NCBI GenBank assembly: GCA_015232575.1
Contig: JADFZL010000006.1
Coordinates: 186,001 to 250,000 of the forward strand
Direction: 5' to 3'
DNA length: 64,000 bases
Source of the DNA: Candidatus Rifleibacteriota bacterium
Lineage (GTDB): Bacteria; Muiribacteriota; Ozemobacteria; Ozemobacterales; Ozemobacteraceae
In this document: one piece after another, positions 54,480-62,999 of the stretch
How the letters are laid out: each line of letters begins with the position of its first letter
Numbering within the stretch: position 1 is the stretch's first letter
The notes under the pieces: generated by a model
Databases searched by the model: none
Told to the model about the DNA's origin: nothing
Seen by the model: the letters and a program-made list of their open reading frames with translations, nothing else
Position numbers and translations under genes: made by a program

Positions 54480-54761
54480 TTTTCATTCCTCTGAATAGAA
54501 ATTCCTATTACATATCATTCCAATTTACAGTGAAAACACCTTCGTTTGCCGTAAACAGCAAATTATGACGACCAAATCTCACATATATCTTACCAGTGCA
54601 AAGAAGAAATATCAATGGAATACTCTCAGGAATTATCGATCAAAATAAAAAATGCAGCTCAGGTACAACTCACCTCTTTATGACTTTGGAACAAAAATTA
54701 AAGTTGGCAGCCAGAAGCATCTGGCATTGATACCTAAACCGAAAATTCCTATACAGTCAAA

Positions 54762-55637
54762 TTATTTTACTGGCTTTTCTGCAACGATTTTTTCGAGTTC
54801 AGAAGGTACAAGACCTGTGATCAAGGCAATTTGCTCACTGGTCATGCCAGCAGCAATGAGGTTCGTCGCAATTTCAATTGCTTTAAGCTTTTCACCTTCT
54901 TCTCTGCCTTTTTCTCTGCCTTTTGTTTCGGCAGTCATTATTTCCTCAAGTGAGTCGAGGCGTTTTTTCTGCTCTGCTTCGTAGATTTCTCGTTCGTCTT
55001 TTGAAAGATACATTACATCAAGTTTTTTTATGGCATTGCCGACATTTTCATCAACCGATAACTCAGGAGGAATCTTATCTTTGTCGTATTCATGAGCCTT
55101 GTTTAAAAAAGTTATCCAGCGGTCAAGCGCGGTTGAAATATCTTTTAATTCTTTTTTGAATTTTCGCAATTCAATGAAATAAATATCACTCAGATTAATA
55201 AGATCGTAAGTCTCGTTGGTATCAATGTCTTTGTATGTTATGCCGCGAACATGTCTTGTATCTGAAAAATAATCGAAATCAAGCAATGCCACACCTATTA
55301 CTTTTTTTAAAGACGAGTACAGACCTGAAACTTCAAGCTGATCAACATACATTTTATCAATATAATATTTGATCCGTTTTCCGAAAAAAGTCTGTTCACC
55401 GACTTGAAGCTCAACGTCGAACAATCGCCCGTCTGCTGCCTGAGCTTTGATATCAAGTATATTTCCCTTACTGCGAACATAACTTGCCAGATTGTACGGA
55501 TTTTTGATTTCAAGGCTTGCAATCTGTTCTTTCTCTGGAAGAATCGAATTTATAAAAGCCCTTAAAATGTCCTTGTTTTCCTCACTTCCAAACAATTTGC
55601 GGAAAACAATATCAATCTTCGGATTCACTCGTATCAT
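54762..55637 (-). CDS. Rpn-family PD-(D/E)XK nuclease/transposase-like protein
   Basis: A 291-residue protein of the same broad family, starting MIRVNPKIDIVFRKLFGSEENKDILRAFINSIL. Nuclease-type residues are D62 in ILDIKAQAADG and E76-x-Q78 in FDVELQVG. A shorter KGREKGREEGEK stretch sits where the neighbour has QEGR repeats, and the end ATNLIAAGMTSEQIALITGL is a helix-turn-helix-like tail. GAGGAG lies seven bases before the ATG. It borders the defence-like operon, which points the other way. Confidence 0.85.
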   Translation of the reverse strand: MIRVNPKIDIVFRKLFGSEENKDILRAFINSILPEKEQIASLEIKNPYNLASYVRSKGNILDIKAQAADGRLFDVELQVGEQTFFGKRIKYYIDKMYVDQLEVSGLYSSLKKVIGVALLDFDYFSDTRHVRGITYKDIDTNETYDLINLSDIYFIELRKFKKELKDISTALDRWITFLNKAHEYDKDKIPPELSVDENVGNAIKKLDVMYLSKDEREIYEAEQKKRLDSLEEIMTAETKGREKGREEGEKLKAIEIATNLIAAGMTSEQIALITGLVPSELEKIVAEKPVK

Positions 55638-55938
55638 CTCAAACTCCTCGCTGTTTCCTCTTTAAGACCCAATCACATCGTATCTCAAAAAGAAATTTTT
55701 GTCAAACGCACTGCTTCGCCAGAGTAGTTTCGAAAAAGTGCTATTCCAGTTTTAAGGGTGTAACTAATTTTGGAAAACTTATCACCATAACATTTGCAAA
55801 AGCTTGTAAACAGTTATTTTGAAAGAAAAATCACCTCGTCAAATAGTTCTAGGATTTTGACATCCTTAACCGGGTATGATATCTTGTATTTGCGAGATCC
55901 ACACTTAACAAAATTTATTAGGTATGAAATAGAAAACC
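55638..55938. other. Divergent promoter region of the AT-rich operon
   Basis: 301 bases between the second Rpn-like gene and the DUF4007 gene. It holds one promoter-like pair (55857-55885). I see no palindromic element or operator of note. Confidence 0.4.
55857..55885 (+). promoter_or_regulatory. Putative promoter of the DUF4007-led operon
   Basis: TTGACA (55857-55862), 17 bases, TATCTT (55880-55885). It lies 54 bases before the DUF4007 start. The -35 is perfect, the -10 moderate. Confidence 0.5.
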
Positions 55939-56883
55939 ATGAAAAAACAAGAAGCTACTGAAACTAAGCAAAAACCAATTTTTTCGGGCCATGAAACCTT
56001 TGTCTGCCGTTATCCGTGGCTTCCAAAAGCTTTTGACGGTGTCTCAAAAAATCCGAACCTTTTCTCTGACGAAGATGAGGCAATGATAAATCTAGGTGTT
56101 GGTAAAAACATGGTCCGCTCCATTCGTTTTTGGGCCAATTCAATGGGAATTATTGAAAGCCAGAATAGAGCAGGTTACAAAGTAACTCCCTTTGGTGAAA
56201 GCATTTTCGCTCCAAATGGTTACGATCCATACCTCGAAGATGAGAAAACCCTTTGGTTGCTTCACTGGAAATTGTGCTTCAAAATTGAAGAACCACTTTT
56301 TGCATGGGATTTCCTTATTAACAGATGGCAAAAGCCGAATTTTTCTTCATCAGAAATTTTGGAAACCGCCATCAGATTGCCAGAACTTTCCCATCTAAAG
56401 CTTTCCAGGACAACAATTGATGATCATCTTGGAGTTTTTTTCCGAACTTATTTTCCTAGTCGTGGAAAAAAAGAGGAAGTGAAGGAAGAAAATCTTGACA
56501 GCCCTTTTGTTGAATTGAATTTTATTGAAAAAACTGGTGAAAGACTTAACCCAAGCACCGGACATTTCGAAGCGGTCTATTCTTTTCGAAAAGAAGAAAA
56601 ATCTGAAATTTCTGATGCACTTTTTACCTACGCATTAAATGATTTTATAAGTATGCGTTTTCCAAACGATATTACAGTTTCATTTAAGGATATTTCTACA
56701 GGTATTGGAAGCCCCGGTCAAATATTCAAACTTTCGGAAAGAGATATCCGCGAAAGACTTGAGCATATTAACAATAATAAAGAATCACCATTCGAATTTC
56801 ACGATTCCTCAATAATACAGCAAATTCAAAAAAAGAAGAAAATTCCGGAAGAACAAATTTTGAAAGAAGTATACCAACCATGA
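55939..56883 (+). CDS. DUF4007 family protein
   Basis: A 314-residue protein that I place in DUF4007 from its start (IFSGHETFVCRYPWLPKAFDGV), the GVGKNMVRSIRFWANSMGI segment and TLWLLHWKL. DUF4007 proteins are found beside PAPS-reductase-like and DndB-like genes in DNA-modification or defence loci (from memory; not checked). The GHETF-to-FWANSMGI part is probably helical and DNA- or protein-binding; no catalytic motif is clear. Its TGA overlaps the next ATG as ATGA. First gene of the very AT-rich operon. No strong SD. Confidence 0.8.
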   Translation: MKKQEATETKQKPIFSGHETFVCRYPWLPKAFDGVSKNPNLFSDEDEAMINLGVGKNMVRSIRFWANSMGIIESQNRAGYKVTPFGESIFAPNGYDPYLEDEKTLWLLHWKLCFKIEEPLFAWDFLINRWQKPNFSSSEILETAIRLPELSHLKLSRTTIDDHLGVFFRTYFPSRGKKEEVKEENLDSPFVELNFIEKTGERLNPSTGHFEAVYSFRKEEKSEISDALFTYALNDFISMRFPNDITVSFKDISTGIGSPGQIFKLSERDIRERLEHINNNKESPFEFHDSSIIQQIQKKKKIPEEQILKEVYQP

Positions 56884-59800
56884 GCAAATACATTTCGGAA
56901 CTATTTAATCCTGATTACCGTTTTTTTCGATCAGTTAATCTTGAGCAAGATTTCTTTGATCCTCAGGTCCTAATGAACTATGTAATGACAGATTACACAT
57001 TGAATTGCTTTGAAAGGATCTCCGCTGGTTTTAACAATAACTCGACTCAAAGAGCTTGGAGAATAACTGGTGACTACGGTACAGGAAAGTCCAGCTTCGC
57101 TTTATTTCTCACAAAATTATTGTCAGGCAAATCAAAAGAACTTTCAAGTGATGTCCAGAACCAAATTTATACAAACAAATCTTTGTCGCTGGACAATCTT
57201 AAATTTCAGCCCTTACTTCTTACAGGGCATCGCGGATCATTTTCCAAATCACTTGCCAGAGTTTTGGTACAAAATCTTAAGCAACTTCAAATTTCTAACC
57301 ATGATTCTGATCAAAATACAACCGACTTAATAGTAAAATTAAAAAGAATCTCAGATGCCACTAAAAACCTATTTGATGGTGAATTACTGAATTTATTTAA
57401 TGATTATAGAAAACTAATCAAGGAAAAAACTAATTTCTCTGGGGTTCTGCTCGTGATTGACGAAATGGGAAAGTTTCTTGAATATTCTGCACTATACCCA
57501 GAACAACAAGACGTATTCCTTTTCCAGCAAATTGCAGAAATGGCTGCTCGAAGCGCCGATTCTCCGCTAATTATTGTCAGCTTGCTTCATCAGGGATTTA
57601 ACACTTATTCATCCAAGTTACCCCTTACTACTCAGCGCGAATGGCAAAAGATTGCCGGTCGCTTTGAAGAGCTACTTTTCAATCAACCTCTTGAGCAAAT
57701 TGCTTCTCTCATCTCAAGAGCTTTAAATTCTAATATTTCAACCCAAGAAAACAAGGCAAAAATAAAAACAACTCATTCAACTTTCTTTAAAAAAACAATT
57801 CAACTTGGTTGGTATGGTAATTCCGCTTATTCTCTATCATTGGAAAAGACTTCTCTAGGTCATTTTCCACTTCATCCAACAGTAATTCCCGTTCTGATTC
57901 GTTTCTTTCACTATTTTGCCCAGAACGAAAGATCACTTTTTTCTTTTTTATTGGGTAATGAGCCTTTTGGGCTTCAATTTTTTTCAAAAACCAAAATTCT
58001 CTCTGATTCAAATTTCTTCAAACTCCCGAATTTGTATGATTATATAAAGACAAACTTCGGAAACCAACTTTCTTTACAAAACGGTCATCTTCATTGGGCA
58101 CAACTTGATTCAATTATCGAAGGTTTTCACCATGAAGACGATCTCGAAAAGGATATTTTAAAAATAACCGGCTTATTGAATATCCTTCACGCAGATGATT
58201 TAAGTTGTACAAGAGATTTGTTGTCGGTTGCTCTGGGAAATAATGACAATTCTGAAAAGATCAATATTTCTATAGAGAAACTAATTAAAGAAGGGATTAT
58301 TTATTCCCGCGGTAAAAAAGAGGGTTTCTGTCTATGGCCACATCTCAGCATTGATTTAAATAAAGTCTATGAAAAAGCCGTTCAAACAATTGGGAACATC
58401 GAACGAGTAGCAGATCTCATTAAGGAAAAAATAGACCCTACGCCACTTGTTGCCCGAAGACACTATATTAAGACTGGAAATTTGCGATATTTTACAATCA
58501 GGCATTGTACTTTAGACGATATCTCATCTCAAACGTTTTTAGACTTTGAGCTTGACTTAGCAGGAAAAAATCTTGATGGGTTACTTATAATTCCGTTATG
58601 TGAAAATCTTGAAGAAGTTAATAAAGCTCAAAAAATTGCAGAAAAGAAATCTTTTAAGGAAAAAAAGCAGGTTATTTTTGCCATTCCAGGACCACTGAAT
58701 TCACTTGTTCATTTCCTTCAGGATCACCTGTGTTGGGAATGGATTAGCCTCAATACACCAGAATTACACGCTGATCGTTTCGCGGCGGAGGAAGTTGCGA
58801 GAAAGAGAAACCTTTCAAAGCTAACATTTGAGAAAAATTTGAAAAATTACATAAATTTGAAAATTTTTTCATCAGACCCTGGAATGGAAATATTTCAATG
58901 CGGTTCAAAAGTAAAAGTATCCTCAGGGCGAGAATTCCTAGAACTTTTATCCAAAACTTGTGATGAAGTGTTTTCCAAAGCCCCAATTTTAAAAAATGAA
59001 TTAATTAATCGCAGAAATATTAGTGCCAGTGCCGCTGCTGCAAGAATGAGATTAGTCGAAAGAATATTTAAATCTTCTGAAAAAGCGTTTTTAGGAATGG
59101 ACCCTGAAAAAAAGCCACCGGAAATGTCTATTTATCTTTCGGTACTAAAACATGGGAATCTTCATTCAAATGAAGGCGGATTGTCTTTGCCGGAACCAAA
59201 AAAAGATGAATGTAATTTTTATCCTGTGTTTTCTTATATGATTAAAGAATTAGAAAATACCAGAAACTCAAGAATATCTGTTTCAGAAATGGTTCAAAAA
59301 ATTAAACTTCCACCTTATGGTGTTAGAGAAGGTCTTGCGTTTCTTTTTCTTGCAGTTTTTGCTGCCGTAAAAGAAAATGAAATTGCTTTCTATGAAGGAG
59401 GATCTTTTGTTCCCAAAATAGAAAGCGAAGAGTTTTTGCGACTTATAAAAAAGCCAGAAACATTTGAAATGCAATATTGCAAAATTGATGGAGTAAAAAA
59501 AGAAATTTTTACAAAATTAATCAAAACTCTAGAATTAGCGACAAAAAATTCAACTGAACCCGAATTTCTTGATATTGTAAAACCGCTTTGTACTTTTGTG
59601 AGCCAGTTGCCACCATACGCGATAAAAACAAAAAAACTTTCTAAAAGAACTCTTGGGTGCAGAGATACAATAATGAGCGCACGTGATCCAATAAAACTTA
59701 TTTTTGAAGAGCTACCACAAATTCTTGAGGTAAAGTTTATTTTCGACAAGGATAACGGTCCTTCAATAACCAATAAAAGTTGTTTTGTCGATGAAAGTGC

Positions 59801-60434
59801 ATCTCCAAATTATCAGAGTAAAAATCTTGTTCAAGAATTTGTTTCATCTTTGAAAAACGCACTAGATGAGTTAAAATATTCTTACCCGGAGCTCTTGAAC
59901 AGAATAAAAAGAGAAATTTTGATTGTTTTTGATTCTACCGAGACATTTGCAAATGCACGAATAGCTATCGCATCAAGAGCAGAAGCAGTTCTTTGCGATG
60001 TTCGTGAACCAAGATTAAAGGCATTCTGTTTACGATTATTTGACGACAATCTTCCGGAAATGGAATGGATTGAATCAATTGGAAGCCTAATTGCAAATAA
60101 GCCACCGAAACAATGGAATGACAACGATGAAGAACATTTTTATCGAGAAGCAGATGAAATCATCCAAAGATTTAAGCGTGTAGAAAATACCGTTTTTGGA
60201 AGACTCCAAAACCCTTCAGCACTTGAAGCTGTTAGAGTTGGGATTACTCATCTGGACGGGACAGAAAGACACGAAGTGCTTTATTGTACAAAATCTGATA
60301 TATTGGAAGCACAAAAACTTCAGAAAAAGATTGAAAATTTAATAGCTGAAAACAAAAGTCTTGGTTTATTTGCAGCATCCCAAGCTATTCTGAAAAATTT
60401 AAATATGGAAAAAGAAGTTGAAAGCGATGCCTGA
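56880..60434 (+). CDS. Large P-loop ATPase (BrxC/DUF499-like size and layout)
   Basis: A 1184-residue protein with Walker A GDYGTGKS (64-71) and Walker B LLVIDEMGK (190-198). The rest is mostly helical and very rich in Lys, Asn and Ile. Size and the early P-loop resemble BrxC/PglY-type ATPases of BREX and ATPases near PAPS-reductase genes in phosphorothioation loci, but the resemblance is structural, not a firm family call. It would be the motor or NTP-dependent regulator of the system. It overlaps DUF4007 by four bases and the PAPS-reductase-like gene by eight. Codons are strongly AT-biased. Confidence 0.75.
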   Translation: MSKYISELFNPDYRFFRSVNLEQDFFDPQVLMNYVMTDYTLNCFERISAGFNNNSTQRAWRITGDYGTGKSSFALFLTKLLSGKSKELSSDVQNQIYTNKSLSLDNLKFQPLLLTGHRGSFSKSLARVLVQNLKQLQISNHDSDQNTTDLIVKLKRISDATKNLFDGELLNLFNDYRKLIKEKTNFSGVLLVIDEMGKFLEYSALYPEQQDVFLFQQIAEMAARSADSPLIIVSLLHQGFNTYSSKLPLTTQREWQKIAGRFEELLFNQPLEQIASLISRALNSNISTQENKAKIKTTHSTFFKKTIQLGWYGNSAYSLSLEKTSLGHFPLHPTVIPVLIRFFHYFAQNERSLFSFLLGNEPFGLQFFSKTKILSDSNFFKLPNLYDYIKTNFGNQLSLQNGHLHWAQLDSIIEGFHHEDDLEKDILKITGLLNILHADDLSCTRDLLSVALGNNDNSEKINISIEKLIKEGIIYSRGKKEGFCLWPHLSIDLNKVYEKAVQTIGNIERVADLIKEKIDPTPLVARRHYIKTGNLRYFTIRHCTLDDISSQTFLDFELDLAGKNLDGLLIIPLCENLEEVNKAQKIAEKKSFKEKKQVIFAIPGPLNSLVHFLQDHLCWEWISLNTPELHADRFAAEEVARKRNLSKLTFEKNLKNYINLKIFSSDPGMEIFQCGSKVKVSSGREFLELLSKTCDEVFSKAPILKNELINRRNISASAAAARMRLVERIFKSSEKAFLGMDPEKKPPEMSIYLSVLKHGNLHSNEGGLSLPEPKKDECNFYPVFSYMIKELENTRNSRISVSEMVQKIKLPPYGVREGLAFLFLAVFAAVKENEIAFYEGGSFVPKIESEEFLRLIKKPETFEMQYCKIDGVKKEIFTKLIKTLELATKNSTEPEFLDIVKPLCTFVSQLPPYAIKTKKLSKRTLGCRDTIMSARDPIKLIFEELPQILEVKFIFDKDNGPSITNKSCFVDESASPNYQSKNLVQEFVSSLKNALDELKYSYPELLNRIKREILIVFDSTETFANARIAIASRAEAVLCDVREPRLKAFCLRLFDDNLPEMEWIESIGSLIANKPPKQWNDNDEEHFYREADEIIQRFKRVENTVFGRLQNPSALEAVRVGITHLDGTERHEVLYCTKSDILEAQKLQKKIENLIAENKSLGLFAASQAILKNLNMEKEVESDA

Positions 60435-61233
60435 ATATCGACACATTTTAAGTCTTTCCGGCGGCAAAGATAGCACTGCCTTGGCTTTGTACATGCGTGA
60501 CAAAGTTCCTGAAATGGAATATGTTTTTTGTGACACAGGAAAGGAACTTCCTGAAACTTATGAGTATTTAAGCAGAGTTGAAGCCTTTCTTGGAAAAAAG
60601 ATAACCGTTTTGAATGATCGTGCCGGCTTTGACCATTGGTTGAAAGTGTTTGATGGTTATTTGCCAGCGCCCAATATGCGTTGGTGTACAAAGCTGTTAA
60701 AGTTAAAACCTTTTGAGTATTTTGTCGGTGATACCCCCGTAATAAGCTATATTGGTCTTCGGGCGGATGAAGATCGCACCGGATTAATCAGCGGAAAGCC
60801 AAATTTGAAAACAGTGTTTCCATTTAAAGAAGATGGCATAAACTACGAAAATGTACTAAGAATTCTTGAGGATAGCGGAATAGGTTTGCCACCTTATTGG
60901 AACTGGGGAAGAACAAATTCTGGCTGCTATTTTTGCTTCTTTCAAAAATCCTACGAGTGGGTGCGATTACTGGAAGTTCACCCAGACTTGTTTGATGAAG
61001 CCCAAAAATATGAAAAATTCAGCGATATTCCCGGAAAATCATTCCTCTGGAACCAGGAAATGTCACTAGCAGAACTTCGAAAGCCGAACAACGTTCAAGC
61101 AATAAAAAATCGTTTTTTTGCCAGACAAGCCACGATGAAAAAAAATCGCAAAAACAAACGCTTAATCGAAATCTTCACCGATTACGAGTTCGACGAAAAC
61201 GAACCCCAAGCCTGTCTGATCTGCCAACTTTAA
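60427..61233 (+). CDS. PAPS-reductase-like protein (DndC/BrxP/SspD-like)
   Basis: A 268-residue PP-loop enzyme. The PP-loop SGGKDST (11-17) activates a substrate with ATP. Cysteines C87 (RWC), C167 and C170 (GCYFC), and C263 and C266 (CLIC) could hold an iron-sulfur cluster, as in DndC. In Dnd and Ssp systems this protein adenylates DNA for sulfur insertion; type 4 BREX carries a related BrxP. ATG 60427 overlaps the ATPase gene by eight bases; TTG 60418 is also in frame. It is shorter than typical DndC (about 500). Confidence 0.85.
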   Translation: MPEYRHILSLSGGKDSTALALYMRDKVPEMEYVFCDTGKELPETYEYLSRVEAFLGKKITVLNDRAGFDHWLKVFDGYLPAPNMRWCTKLLKLKPFEYFVGDTPVISYIGLRADEDRTGLISGKPNLKTVFPFKEDGINYENVLRILEDSGIGLPPYWNWGRTNSGCYFCFFQKSYEWVRLLEVHPDLFDEAQKYEKFSDIPGKSFLWNQEMSLAELRKPNNVQAIKNRFFARQATMKKNRKNKRLIEIFTDYEFDENEPQACLICQL

Positions 61234-61250
61234 TATAGAGGTTTATTTGA

Positions 61251-61754
61251 TTGGAAATACAACCTGAAGCTCAAGACATGTGTAATGATTACGAGATGCT
61301 GCAAAATTGCATTATAGATAAAGTATTTTTTTGTCCACAGCAATGGAAGAGATTTTCACCGCCAGCAGGAGTAGATATCGTCTGGGATATTGTGCCTTTT
61401 CAAATAGAATCCAGAGATAAAGTTCCCGACAAAGCAAATGGCATATATAGCTTTGTAATTACTCCAAATGTAGCTGACCACCCATTGAACAGCTTGCTTA
61501 TATATATTGGAAAAGCAGATAAGATGTCCTTGAGAAAGCGGTTCATGAGTTATTTTAATGAAATTAAACAAATGAAAAGAATGCCTTTGTGTTACCTTCT
61601 AAAAAAATATTTGGGTCATTTATCCTTTTGCTTTTGTAAAATTGATGATTCAAGCAAAATTGACCCACTTGAACAAGAATTGATTAACGCTCTTATTCCC
61701 CCTGGAAATAAGGAATATAAGGGCAAAATAGGAAAAGCAAGAGGAGCTTTCTGA
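61251..61754 (+). CDS. GIY-YIG nuclease-like protein
   Basis: A 167-residue protein with GIY (64-66), 18 residues, YIG (85-87), then the arginine in LRKRF (95-97), the acidic residue in PLEQELI (141-143) and the asparagine of PPGN (153). This order matches the GIY-YIG endonuclease fold. About 60 residues precede the domain. It starts at TTG 61251 with a weak GAGG upstream and overlaps the DGQHR gene by one base (TGATG). It would be the likely DNA-cutting arm of the operon. Confidence 0.75.
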   Translation: MEIQPEAQDMCNDYEMLQNCIIDKVFFCPQQWKRFSPPAGVDIVWDIVPFQIESRDKVPDKANGIYSFVITPNVADHPLNSLLIYIGKADKMSLRKRFMSYFNEIKQMKRMPLCYLLKKYLGHLSFCFCKIDDSSKIDPLEQELINALIPPGNKEYKGKIGKARGAF

Positions 61755-62995
61755 TGAGTATCCTTAGAATACCTTCGCTAAGAGGTTTAATTGGTGACTG
61801 GATTTATTATGTTTCACTTTTACCTTTTTCCGAAATTGCCAAAAGAATAAAAAAAACAGATGAAATTCACAAAAGCCACTTTCTTCGTGAAATGATACAA
61901 AGGGCCCTAAGCAATAGAAGCAAAGAAATATCTTCCTACATTGAAAAACAACCACAAAGATTCTTTAATTCTATCGTTGTAGGTGTTTACGATGGAAAAC
62001 CTGAGTGGTCTGAGATAACACTGGAAGATATGGTTCAACCTTCTGAAAATTCAAAAAAGACAGTAAAAAATGAAAGCATGGGAATTTTAACTTTATCAGG
62101 AGAAGAAAAACTATTTGCTATTGATGGACAACATCGTGTTGAAGGTATAAGGGAGGCTCTGGAAAAAGGTTTTACAAGTAATGATGAGGTTTGTACCATT
62201 TTTGTTGCCCATAAAACTTCAGAAGAAGGGATTCAAAGAACCAGAAGGTTGTTTACAACTTTGAATAGATATGCCAAACCAGTTAGTTTAACCGATTTAG
62301 TTGCTCTTGATGAAGACGATATAGCTTCAATTCTAACGAGAGAACTCATTGAAAATCATAACTTTTTTAATAGAAAGAATCGTGTTTCTCTGGCAAAAAC
62401 AGTGTCAATAAATCCCAAAGATAAACAGAGTGTAACTTCTCTCCAAGCTCTCTACAAAGCAGTAGAGATATTATTGCAAGTGGAAATTGAAAAAGATTTT
62501 AATCATTTCCGGAAGAAAAGACCCGAGGATAATATTATTGAAGATTATAAGCATAAGGTCTTCGAGTTTTGGGATATCTTAATAGAAAAAAGTCCAGCTT
62601 ATAAAAAAGTATTATCTTTTGAAGAGGGAGTTGAAATTCCTGACGACTACAGAAGTGAAAAGGGTGGAAATCTTCTTTTTCGACCAGTTGCATATCAAAT
62701 TATATTGAAAAGTTATCAAAAAGCTCATAAATCTGGCATGAATAAAAATGAATTTTTGAATCGTTTTTCAAAGATTCCTTTAGATTTAAATAAATTGCCA
62801 TGGTTCATGTTATTATGGAATGGAAATAGCATGATTACGGAAAGCAAAAATCAAAGTGTTGCCGTAGATTCAGTTCTTTATTTGATTGGTACAAATGATA
62901 AAAAGGGGATTTTTTCGTTCGAACATTTCAAAAAATCGATTGAAACAATTTTCAATAAAAGATGGGATGAGATAAACTTCCCGAAACCAATATAA
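61754..62995 (+). CDS. DGQHR-domain protein, DndB-like
   Basis: A 413-residue protein with the signature AIDGQHRVEGIREAL (D124-R128) and a following RTRRLFTTLNRYAKPVSLTDLVALDEDD region typical of DndB/DGQHR proteins. DndB regulates or assists phosphorothioation by binding DNA. It overlaps the GIY-YIG gene by one base and ends four bases before the next gene, all in one unit. Confidence 0.85.
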   Translation: MSILRIPSLRGLIGDWIYYVSLLPFSEIAKRIKKTDEIHKSHFLREMIQRALSNRSKEISSYIEKQPQRFFNSIVVGVYDGKPEWSEITLEDMVQPSENSKKTVKNESMGILTLSGEEKLFAIDGQHRVEGIREALEKGFTSNDEVCTIFVAHKTSEEGIQRTRRLFTTLNRYAKPVSLTDLVALDEDDIASILTRELIENHNFFNRKNRVSLAKTVSINPKDKQSVTSLQALYKAVEILLQVEIEKDFNHFRKKRPEDNIIEDYKHKVFEFWDILIEKSPAYKKVLSFEEGVEIPDDYRSEKGGNLLFRPVAYQIILKSYQKAHKSGMNKNEFLNRFSKIPLDLNKLPWFMLLWNGNSMITESKNQSVAVDSVLYLIGTNDKKGIFSFEHFKKSIETIFNKRWDEINFPKPI

Positions 62996-62999
62996 GACA

